The notes under the pieces were generated by a model that ran no database searches, was not told the origin of the DNA, and saw only the letters and a list, made by a program, of their open reading frames with translations. A stretch of 46,783 nucleotides of DNA. It comes from JACQRW01 sp964371935. GTDB lineage: Bacteria; Patescibacteriota; Minisyncoccia; Sungbacterales; HO2-52-23. Every line of letters starts with the position of its first letter. Positions within the stretch are counted from its first letter, which is position 1. Made by a program: the position numbers and the translations under genes. The stretch is from assembly GCA_964371935.1 (NCBI GenBank), contig CAYJOT010000003.1:1-46783 (forward strand), given 5' to 3'. Positions 40,388 to 46,783 of this stretch are shown piece after piece.

Positions 40388-40416
40388 TTGACAACAGTTA
40401 TCCTTTCATCTATAAT
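40388..40416 (+). promoter_or_regulatory. Perfect consensus promoter
   Basis: TTGACA at 40388-40393, 17-base spacer, TATAAT at 40411-40416: both boxes match the sigma-70 consensus exactly. It points to the + strand, opposite to recQ and the next gene. Confidence 0.85.
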
Positions 40417-40422
40417 CAAGAT

Positions 40423-40519
40423 ACAAAAACCTGTATTCCGAACTGTCGCCGGACGGCGGCGTGGCTGGGACACCAGTCTAGGAACGTGGTTGGAAATAGC
40501 CTCCAAAGGGCTCTTTTTT
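40423..40519 (+). ncRNA. Candidate stand-alone small RNA
   Basis: A predicted transcript of about 97 bases between the perfect promoter and a terminator (AGCC/GGCT stem at 40498-40512, then six T). It has no reading frame of note. Visible stems are ATACA/TGTAT, CGCC/GGCG around GGAC, and CTGG/CCAG around GACA. It is GC-rich in the middle. It matches no RNA family I know (not SRP, tmRNA, RNase P or 6S). It shares AGGAA-CGTGGT with the tRNA-like RNA at 28267. Antisense transcription of neighbours is not involved. Confidence 0.6.
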
Positions 40520-40546
40520 ATTATTTAACTTCACCCATACCTTCTC

Positions 40547-40812
40547 CTAATCTTTTTTCTTGGCAAGGTCATAATTTAGATAATCTCTAATATCAACATC
40601 AATTGTCTTCCCCTCTGCGCGCTTTGTAAGAGAAATCCATATAATAGTGCCTTGTTCTTCTTTTACATTAAAGAGAGGATTTAGTGCCTTCTGTACAGAA
40701 ATCTTTATAATCATGATCGTTTCATTCAACTCCAAGACCCCCCCTCCCTTAAAAGCTCATCTCTTAGTTCGACAAATGATGTCCATTTCTTTTTTGTATT
40801 TTGTGTTTTCAT
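40547..40812 (-). pseudogene. Small hypothetical gene split by a G7 homopolymer frameshift
   Basis: ATG 40812 opens a frame encoding MKTQNTKKKWTSFVELRDEL then LREGG; it ends at 40726. The next frame encodes VLELNETIMIIKISVQKALN, NPLFNVKEEQGTIIWISL and stops at 40547. They meet at a run of seven G (40738-40744 as C on the + strand); one more G joins them into a smooth protein of about 88 residues. I do not recognise it. Error in a homopolymer, phase variation or true decay are all possible. An internal ATG at 40714 could start a shorter form. Confidence 0.5.
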
Positions 40813-40897
40813 ATTCTGTATCACCATTCAAATTTTGAAATCCATGTCGTGGTTTGATTTCTCGATATTCTCACTCCGTATCTTTTTGATTCTATTA

Positions 40898-41671
40898 TCA
40901 TTCCACATTAAATCCTTCATCCGCCTTATTCGCCAAAGCCCGGACATACGCGCAATAATCGCAGTTCGGATTCGCGACCGGAAGTTTATCTTGATTCAGG
41001 CACTCATAAATTTTCACAATCGTTTTCTCGATCCATGTGTCGTTGCCGGTATACGGGACCAGGGTGATGTCGAATTCGAGTTTAGCGTCAAATGCCTTGC
41101 GATCCGTTTTGCCGTTGCAGTAGACAAAGTAGCCGGTGTTGGAAACCGCATGGCAGTTTTGGCGCAGCAGCCATTGGTAGATTTCCATCTGGCGCTTGTA
41201 ACCGATGTGCCACCCTTGGTTGAGCTGGGTAATATCGCCATCTTTTGCAGTTGCTTTATAATCAACCACGATATACTCGCCTTTTGAATTTTGCCAGAGG
41301 TCGTCAATCGCGCCGAAGATCAACAGATTGGTCGGCTCGTGCAGATATTGCACGCCGGTAAAATTATGCCGCCACTGGTCGAGATTTTCGTGCGGAACTG
41401 GCTGCGCATCTACTCCATATTTTTCAATTAACGGATGTTTTGTGCCTGCTGCCCGGTGTATGTCGAACTCAAGCTTGAGCAGATGATCCACCGCGGAATT
41501 GAGCGCAAACGGAAATCCCGACGGCCTCCCCACTCCGAGCCGCCGATCATAGTAAAAACACCGCGGACACTCCAAAAATAAGTCAATCTTGGAACGGGAC
41601 AGCTTAAACGGCTCCTCGGAGTGAGGGCTGTACAAACCCCTGCCTCTTTGTGCATGGTAATACTGAGACAT
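40898..41671 (-). CDS. PD-(D/E)XK nuclease, Cas4/RecB-like
   Basis: A 257-residue protein. LSRSKIDLFLECPRCFYYDR supplies Cys35 and Cys38; LIFGAIDDLW gives the acidic residue Asp123; YIVVDYKATAK gives Asp137 and Lys139; GYKRQMEIYQWLLR is the QxxxY motif. Near the C-terminus NPNCDYCAYVR adds two Cys, so a 4Fe-4S cluster as in Cas4/AddB is plausible. Such enzymes trim DNA ends. No cas genes or repeats are in the window, so a CRISPR role is not supported. The start may be 41671 or 41683. Confidence 0.85.
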   Translation of the reverse strand: MSQYYHAQRGRGLYSPHSEEPFKLSRSKIDLFLECPRCFYYDRRLGVGRPSGFPFALNSAVDHLLKLEFDIHRAAGTKHPLIEKYGVDAQPVPHENLDQWRHNFTGVQYLHEPTNLLIFGAIDDLWQNSKGEYIVVDYKATAKDGDITQLNQGWHIGYKRQMEIYQWLLRQNCHAVSNTGYFVYCNGKTDRKAFDAKLEFDITLVPYTGNDTWIEKTIVKIYECLNQDKLPVANPNCDYCAYVRALANKADEGFNVE

Positions 41672-41820
41672 AGTATCGCCCATCTTCTCATTGATACCCA
41701 ATTTTTGCAAACGCACTAAGCAATGAGATAGTACCGACAAAAAGAGATTTGTGCTATGCTATCTGTATAATATATAGGCTCTTTGATACGGCGATCTCAA
41801 ACTTCAGAGAGGAGCGCGAT

Positions 41821-42078
41821 ATGGACTGCCGGGCATGCAAACTGGAGATGGGACCTCATCATAAATGGGTAACTATCCTGGGGAAAGACGATACCATTGA
41901 CTATGTTCATCTGAACTGTTGGCAATATGGCATACTCGCAGCAGCAGCAGCAAGCCCGCAAGTGATAGGCGATCTGACATCAGATTTTTTCAAATTCTTC
42001 TTCGGCTTACAAGAAGATCGGATATTTTTTGAGATCAGTTATTTGCAAGTAATGGAAACATTGCATGAGGACGGGTAA
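41821..42078 (+). CDS. Small zinc-finger-like protein
   Basis: An 85-residue protein. CRACKLEM (Cys3, Cys6) and VHLNCWQ (His30, Cys33) form a CxxC...HxxC zinc site like a treble clef or LIM-type finger. The rest is helical and hydrophobic in part (ILAAAAASPQVIG, FFKFFFGLQEDRIFFEI). GAGAGGAG lies six bases before the ATG, and TATAAT at 41766-41771 is a likely -10 box, giving a leader of about 45 bases. One of few + strand genes outside the island. Function unknown. Confidence 0.7.
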   Translation: MDCRACKLEMGPHHKWVTILGKDDTIDYVHLNCWQYGILAAAAASPQVIGDLTSDFFKFFFGLQEDRIFFEISYLQVMETLHEDG

Positions 42079-42104
42079 GCGACTATGCTCCCGTCCTATT
42101 TTAT
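42068..42104 (+). terminator. Intrinsic terminator
   Basis: AGGACGGG and CCCGTCCT form a perfect 8-bp stem around 14 bases, followed by ATTTTATT. The stop codon of the zinc-finger gene lies just after the first arm. Confidence 0.8.
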
Positions 42105-42568
42105 TGCGCACCTTTGAGCGCTTTGATATCTTCCATCAATCGCTGAAGATCTTTCTCAATTTTCTCTACTGCGGCGCGCGTGCCGGTATCGGCAACAGTT
42201 TCTTTTTCTTCGATCTCCTGGATTTTATCCATGTCTTCGGCAAGCCCCTCAACGTCTTCAGAGATTTCGCCCACATCGGTCTCAATCTCTTTCACGTCCT
42301 CCTGGATTTCCTCAATGTCCTCCTCCACTTCCTCCAAACTTTTTGTATTGCGGTTCACCGTCATCTGGATGAAAATCGCCAGATAAATCGCTTCGAGCGA
42401 AACCGCAGTCGTGAGCACCAGCAGTACCGAATCAATCGCAACACCAAACCACACAAACGCAAAAGCCAGCACAAACAAAAATGTGTGTACCAAAATCGAG
42501 CCGGGCGTCCCCACCCACTGGGTAAGCCGCGTGGCCATATCATGGGTTTTTCGCTCCTGTACACTCAT
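42101..42568 (-). CDS. DUF1003-like membrane protein with coiled-coil tail
   Basis: A 155-residue protein. Two membrane helices (GSILVHTFLFVLAFAFVWFG and DSVLLVLTTAVSLEAIYLAI) are followed by IQMTVNRNTKSLEEVEEDIE and a long acidic coiled coil to the end. The double-helix part resembles DUF1003/low-affinity iron permease-like proteins of unknown function. The start overlaps the YdjM-like stop by four bases, indicating an operon. Confidence 0.7.
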   Translation of the reverse strand: MSVQERKTHDMATRLTQWVGTPGSILVHTFLFVLAFAFVWFGVAIDSVLLVLTTAVSLEAIYLAIFIQMTVNRNTKSLEEVEEDIEEIQEDVKEIETDVGEISEDVEGLAEDMDKIQEIEEKETVADTGTRAAVEKIEKDLQRLMEDIKALKGAQ

Positions 42569-43065
42569 AGAATCAACTGTATAAATAGCACAGATAGACC
42601 CGCAAGTAAAATCTGCGAGCTCACGCCAAGCATTGGCCGGTTATCTAAATCGGTACGCGCGTGGATTCCCATGTGCAGGCGCTGGAGCAAGACAAAGGGC
42701 TCATACCGGAATTTCCAATAGACGAACTGAAGCGCGTCGGGCAATATTCCGCCAATCACCCCAATCACGACAAATGCGTACGGCAGATGCAGAAAATATG
42801 AAAAGGCAATAAGCGAGATTGCAATCCCCAGCAACGCGTCACAGCCGATCAGGGCAACATCGGCGGCAAAATGCCTGCCGATCACCATGTCGTTTTTCAT
42901 GCGGTCGTGCTTGTTTTTCTGGATTGACCTGACCGGGTAGTGCCAGTGCGGAATAGCGTCAACCACAAAGTGACTCACAAACGCCACGGCAAATGCCAGC
43001 ACCGGATGTTCCAGTACCATGCTTGCCGCTGCCGCGCCAATAACCGCATGAGTGGTGAGCGTCAT
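42565..43065 (-). CDS. YdjM-like membrane-bound metal-dependent hydrolase family protein
   Basis: A 166-residue polytopic protein. The conserved N-terminal THAVIGAAAAS and the FVSHFVVDAIPHW stretch with paired His are typical of the YdjM/LexA-regulated membrane hydrolase family; GGILPDALQFVYW and RLHMGIHA follow. The His and Asp residues face one side of the membrane and may bind metal. Activity is not established for the family. One base separates it from the oligopeptidase gene. Confidence 0.75.
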   Translation of the reverse strand: MTLTTHAVIGAAAASMVLEHPVLAFAVAFVSHFVVDAIPHWHYPVRSIQKNKHDRMKNDMVIGRHFAADVALIGCDALLGIAISLIAFSYFLHLPYAFVVIGVIGGILPDALQFVYWKFRYEPFVLLQRLHMGIHARTDLDNRPMLGVSSQILLAGLSVLFIQLIL

Positions 43066-43066
43066 A

Positions 43067-45100
43067 TTACTTTTGCGTGAGCTGTTTTAAAAACGCCTTA
43101 TCATTCGGTTTTCTGTTGAGAAATTCAACAATCATTTCCATCTCATCCATGGTCGCGGCTTTGGCAAGAAGCGTGCGATAATCTTTGCCAGCCCGCGCGT
43201 TCATTACTCCTTCTTTTTCAAAACGGGTGAAGAGGTCGGCGGCATATACTTTTGACCACGCGTAGCCGTAGTAGCCAGCATCATAGTTGCCCATGAGATG
43301 GCCGAAGCCGGCGCCAAACATACTGCCTTTCGGCATTTCAATGCCTGTCAGTTTTTTATTGAGCGTGCGCATGCGCGCGTTATTCTCGCCCGCGGTTTTC
43401 GGCGGCTTCAGATGAAGCATCATGTCATAAGACGCAAGCGCCATCTGGCGGGTGATGGCGTATGCTTCAAGAAAATTCCTGGCCGCAAGCATATTATCAA
43501 TCATATCATCCGGCAAGGGTTTGCCGGTTTTATAATGCCGCGAGATTTTTTTCAGGACTTCCCGGTCCCATGTCCAGTTCTCAAGCATCTGCGAAGGCAT
43601 TTCGACAAAATCCCCGGCAACCGCAAACGAATTTTGCGATACAAAGCGCGGGCGACCAAGCGTAAAATGCATGATATGGCCGAACTCATGGAAAAGCGTA
43701 GCTACTTCGCCATGGCTCAAGAGCGAAGGATTTTTTTTGGACGGTTTTGGAAAATTCCCCACCAAGAAGCAGACAGGTGCCACGCGTGTCTTTTCCGACA
43801 AATCTGTTGCGGATCCGGATACCGCGTTGAACGCTGCCATATGGCCATACTTGCCTTGGCGCGGATACATATCAAGACCAAAGTAACCGATAAGCGAACC
43901 GTTTGCATCAGCTACTTCGTAAAATATGACGTCGGGAGACCACAGCTTGAAGCCGGAAACTTTGCGCCTGTCATCCGTAGTCCCGCCAGCAGCGGAACGG
44001 AGAATGGAAAATCGGACAGAAAGGAGCTGGGAGTAGATGTCAAACATTTTTTTCAGCACGAACTCAAGCGGAAAATACTCGCGCACTTTTTCCGAATCAA
44101 GCTTGAATTTTTCCTGCCGTACCAACTCTCCATAAAATGCGACATCATGGTATTCAAGCTTTGCCTTTACGTCGCCGGTCTCTTTTCTTTTGCAGCCGGT
44201 CAGCTCCGCAACTTCCTTTTTGGTGACTGATCGGGTGTGCGCAACCAGCCCGCGAATGAAATTAAGAACCCGCTCCGGCGTTTTCGCCATTTTCACTTCC
44301 AATACATAGTGCGCATGGGTTTTGTAACCGAGAAGCTTGGCATTCCGCTCGCGCAGTTTCAATGCTTTCTGGAGCAATGCCAAATTGTGCGGTCCGCCGT
44401 GCCGCACATATTTGCCGACAAGTTCTTTGCGCCGGCCCTCGTCCTTTGCATGACGGAGAAAGGGGTACAGGTCGGGATACTTGAGCGTCACGATATACTT
44501 GCCTTTGGCATCGCGCGCCAGACCGCTGATATAGGATTCCGGCAGACCGGCAAGTTCTTTTTGCGCAACGCGGATCTCATCATGATAGTCATTAAGATTT
44601 TTTTGAAACGCGAGCGTAAGCTTGTTGAGCAGCTTTCCGTTCCTTTTCACTTCAGCGCGCTTGGCTGGAGGCAGATCCATGCCCATGCGCCTATAGTCGC
44701 GAATCAAAAACGCAACCAGACGCTTTGCGTCCGGAGCAATTTTTTCGCGCCTCACCCCGTATTCTTTGAACGCCCGGTACAACTCCGCATCATAGAGCAG
44801 ATCAACCAGCTTCGCATGCATCCGTTCAACGGTGCCATGCGCTGCCAGCCGCATATCCTGCCGGAGCGCAACGCTCGCCAAAAGGTGCAGCTTGCACTGA
44901 AGCGTACCAACTTCCCGCATAGCCCACTCATACGGCCAGATCGTATTTTCAAACGTCCGATCCTGCGCGGCAATGTGCTTGATCGCATTCTTTGCCTCCC
45001 GTACGCCACTGATCGCTTTTTCCGCGGCGACCCGCATGTCGGTTTTTTTCCACCGCGTCCATTCCAAATCTTTTGGGGTAAGCGCAAGAGTTTTCATCAT
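43067..45100 (-). CDS. M3-family zinc oligopeptidase
   Basis: A 677-residue thimet/Dcp-type oligopeptidase of full length. The zinc site is HEFGH at 471-475 in VATLFHEFGHIMHFTLG, with the downstream Glu in FVEMPSQMLENWTWD. Other family parts are YFGLDMYPRQGKYGH and GYYGYAWSKVYAADLF. It degrades peptides of about 5-20 residues in the cytoplasm; no signal peptide is seen. First gene of a three-gene operon with the YdjM-like and DUF1003-like genes. Confidence 0.95.
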   Translation of the reverse strand: MMKTLALTPKDLEWTRWKKTDMRVAAEKAISGVREAKNAIKHIAAQDRTFENTIWPYEWAMREVGTLQCKLHLLASVALRQDMRLAAHGTVERMHAKLVDLLYDAELYRAFKEYGVRREKIAPDAKRLVAFLIRDYRRMGMDLPPAKRAEVKRNGKLLNKLTLAFQKNLNDYHDEIRVAQKELAGLPESYISGLARDAKGKYIVTLKYPDLYPFLRHAKDEGRRKELVGKYVRHGGPHNLALLQKALKLRERNAKLLGYKTHAHYVLEVKMAKTPERVLNFIRGLVAHTRSVTKKEVAELTGCKRKETGDVKAKLEYHDVAFYGELVRQEKFKLDSEKVREYFPLEFVLKKMFDIYSQLLSVRFSILRSAAGGTTDDRRKVSGFKLWSPDVIFYEVADANGSLIGYFGLDMYPRQGKYGHMAAFNAVSGSATDLSEKTRVAPVCFLVGNFPKPSKKNPSLLSHGEVATLFHEFGHIMHFTLGRPRFVSQNSFAVAGDFVEMPSQMLENWTWDREVLKKISRHYKTGKPLPDDMIDNMLAARNFLEAYAITRQMALASYDMMLHLKPPKTAGENNARMRTLNKKLTGIEMPKGSMFGAGFGHLMGNYDAGYYGYAWSKVYAADLFTRFEKEGVMNARAGKDYRTLLAKAATMDEMEMIVEFLNRKPNDKAFLKQLTQK

Positions 45101-45147
45101 AAGATTATCGTATCACGAATCTTAACATAAAACAAAAAGCCGCAAGG

Positions 45148-45356
45148 TTAGCCCTTGGGCTTGTTAGGAACGGCAAGCAAATGTCGGCGTACCATTTCAG
45201 GCACGGAACAAAAACTGATCTTGCGTATGTCAAGTTTCTCGCGACACATACGAAGCTCCTTTTCGGTTTTCGCTTCAATCTCGATCGTCGGCGGAAAACA
45301 GCGTTGCTCCGAACGATTCTACCCTCTGCTTCATTTCTTCAATACCGTCAATTACG
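45148..45356 (-). pseudogene. 3' gene fragment beside the scaffold gap
   Basis: The sequence between the M3 gene and the gap encodes VIDGIEEMKQRVESFGATLF; at the TTTT near 45297 a one-base shift continues as PPTIEIEAKTEKELRMCREK, then KISFCSVPEMVRRHLL and a stop at 45148. The joined peptide reads smoothly and does not look like the C-terminus of an ABC-F protein. It may be the end of another gene whose start is lost in the gap. In the unshifted frame it ends ATLFSADDRD at 45275. Confidence 0.4.
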
Positions 45357-45456
45357 NNNNNNNNNNNNNNNNNNNNNNNNNNNNNNNNNNNNNNNNNNNN
45401 NNNNNNNNNNNNNNNNNNNNNNNNNNNNNNNNNNNNNNNNNNNNNNNNNNNNNNNN
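45357..45456. other. Scaffold gap of unknown size
   Basis: 100 N. Unlike the first gap, the flanks share no duplication. The reading frame that crosses it by chance should not be taken as one protein. Confidence 0.95.
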
Positions 45457-46783
45457 ATTTCCCCAAATCCAAAATTTCGTCTATGCGGATTTTACTCACG
45501 AATTCTGGGGCGTGGCTGACTAAGATCATGGCGCCTTGGTATTGGTCGAGCGCTTTGGCGATAATTGGGAGATGGCGGAAATTGATATGGTTGGTGGGCT
45601 CGTCAAGAATGAGCAGGCCTGGCCGTTCCAATACCAGGCGGGCAAAGGCAACAAGACCTTTTTGTCCTTCAGATAAGCGCCCGATCTTGACACTCATCAG
45701 TTCTCCGGTAATCAGAAATCCGGCGGCAACGGATCGCAGATGCTGCTCATCGTCTTTAGCGTCCATGACTGCTTTCAGACCATCTATAACTGTATCTTCA
45801 AAGTTGAGGGTGGAAAAATCCTGGCGGTAGTAGCCGATTTTCACTCCCGACGCAATGGTCACGCCATGCGCCGTCCCGGCAGCAAGCGATTCCAGAAACG
45901 TACTCTTGCCAATTCCGTTGGGTCCCGCAAGCAGCAGATGCTCGTTTTTGCGGAGCGAGACATTCACTTCTCGCACTACGGGTTTATGGTGATGCATGCC
46001 GGTCACCAAAGATACATGCACGAGCTCGCCGGACAGATCCTGCTGTACGGGAATCGTGAACGGCCGGATCGTTTTATCTTCTTTTCGCACATCCACCATT
46101 TCCTCTTCAAGCTCGGCGGCTTTCTCGCGCATGCGCGTCGCGACCAAACGCATCTGCCCGCCTTTTTTTGCAAATTTGTTTGACTGGTCTTTTTTTTCCT
46201 GAATGGTCTTGAGCAGACGGGAGTTCTCCCGCTGTTCTTTTGCGATGCGCGCGGTAATATCTTTTACCACATCAAAATAATTGCCGACATACTGCTCGAC
46301 CTTGCGCGTAAACACGTCCAGATACAGAACTCCATGCGTGAACGAATTCAAAAACTCCGCGTCGTGCGAGATCACCATGCAGGTCTTCGGGTAATCGCCC
46401 AGAAATTTAGTGAGATGCTCAATCCCCTGTTTGTCAAGATTGTTGGTTGGCTCGTCAAGCAGAAGCAGATCAGGATTCTGGATGAGCGCGGACGCAAGCA
46501 GCAGCCGCGCCTGCTGGCCTCCGGAAAAAGATGAGACGAGCTGGTCATATACCTTCCCTCGACTTTGCTCGGGACCTACGGCCAGATGCACTACTTCAAG
46601 CACTTCATCAATCCGCGGATCAATGTCGTATACTTTTTTGGCAAAACGAGCCGCAAAAAATTCCCTCACCGTCAGCGGCATCTGCTCGCGCCCAATAACC
46701 TGTTGCGAAACCGCGATGGTCAGATCATCGGCACGATTGATGGCGCCGGATTCAGGTTTCAGCTCTCCGGTGATCAACTGAAA
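45457..46783 (-). CDS. ABC-F family ATPase, partial at both ends
   Basis: About 440 residues, running out of the window at the 5' end and into the gap at the 3' end. The end of ABC domain 1 shows SSFSGGQQARLLLA and LLLLDEPTNNLD; the inter-domain linker is helical and charged (KEQRENSRLLKTIQEKKDQS); domain 2 shows LAGPNGIGKSTF, IGRLSEGQKGLVAFARLVLE and ILDEPTNHI. ABC-F proteins act on ribosomes in translation or antibiotic protection. In domain 1 the stretch GPEQSRGKV is encoded by a CCCGAGC-type repeat. Confidence 0.9.
46552..46575. repeat. CCCGAGC-type repeat inside the ABC-F gene
   Basis: On the - strand CCCGAGC, AAA, GTCGAGGG: same type as in sufS at 27052-27080. Translated in frame as GPEQSRGK before the ABC signature of domain 1. 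Confidence 0.6.

Noticed and set aside
40898..41671. CRISPR-associated Cas4
   Set aside because: The nuclease fold fits Cas4/RecB in general, but no cas genes or direct-repeat arrays are present anywhere in the window.

Overview
The window reads as a piece of a Patescibacteria (Candidate Phyla Radiation) genome, assembled from metagenomic contigs. This is inferred from gene content: a minimal SUF set with short SufD, a RecO lacking its C-terminal half, a stand-alone tRNA-binding domain, DUF11 and Asp-box surface proteins, an adenine glycosylase without an FeS cluster, and a standard code with TGA stops. No rRNA or marker gene fixes the lineage. Two 100-N scaffold gaps are present. The first is flanked by an exact 55-bp duplication and is almost certainly an assembly join inside one gene.

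Layout. (1) 1-6061 is an accessory island, mostly on the + strand, ended by a tyrosine recombinase on the - strand. It holds a ribbon-helix-helix regulator with a palindromic operator array, a VapB-like antitoxin with an internally deleted VapC, two paralogous autoregulated TetR genes in a duplicated terminator-promoter-gene module, several small orphan proteins (one frameshifted), and a hairpin that would mask a Shine-Dalgarno site. Strong ribosome-binding sites are frequent here and rare elsewhere. (2) 6387-24000 is almost entirely on the - strand: a lysozyme-like exported protein, small membrane proteins, a decayed AlkA-type glycosylase, then a tightly packed run transcribed from 19884 down to 8382. 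That run encodes a thioredoxin-like protein, DoxX-like protein, unknown 339-aa protein, two-Rossmann flavoprotein, CcdA/DsbD-like transporter, His-rich metal-binding membrane protein, CuA cupredoxin, RecO, DUF11 protein, GH18-like protein and RadC. Upstream of it lie the Asp-box protein, HolB and HtrA. (3) 23842-31898 is an iron-sulfur and superoxide block: NifU-C, nickel SOD and its maturation protease, a ferredoxin, SufU, SufS, SufD, SufB, SufC and a second cysteine desulfurase. A + strand tRNA-like RNA gene with its own promoter and terminator sits between sufB and sufD. (4) 32154-46783 carries repair and housekeeping genes: tRNA-binding protein, MutY-like, DUF7282 protein, Tgt, ProS, alkyltransferase, MsrB, MsrA, RecQ, a stand-alone small RNA with a perfect consensus promoter, a PD-(D/E)XK nuclease, membrane proteins, an M3 oligopeptidase and a partial ABC-F protein.

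The strongest unexplained pattern is a dispersed family of seven nested palindromes (36-44 bp), each in the gap just 3' of a - strand gene. All have an invariant CGATCG centre inside a 10-14 bp inner palindrome, short symmetric internal loops, and an outer inverted repeat whose sequence differs between copies while its arms stay mostly complementary (one copy is degenerate). A second layer of GAATGAC-type and CCCGAGC-type palindromic repeats has entered coding genes in frame (holB, sufC, sufS, ABC-F) or supplies a start (sodX) or stop (recQ) codon. Decay is common: remnants of VapC, AlkA, a PIG-L deacetylase, a VapBC pair and DedA, plus homopolymer frameshifts.

Together the chromosomal genes suggest a host-dependent or fermentative cell that nevertheless invests in oxygen and metal handling: NiSOD, both methionine sulfoxide reductases, SUF, copper and thiol redox proteins, and oxidative-DNA-damage repair.
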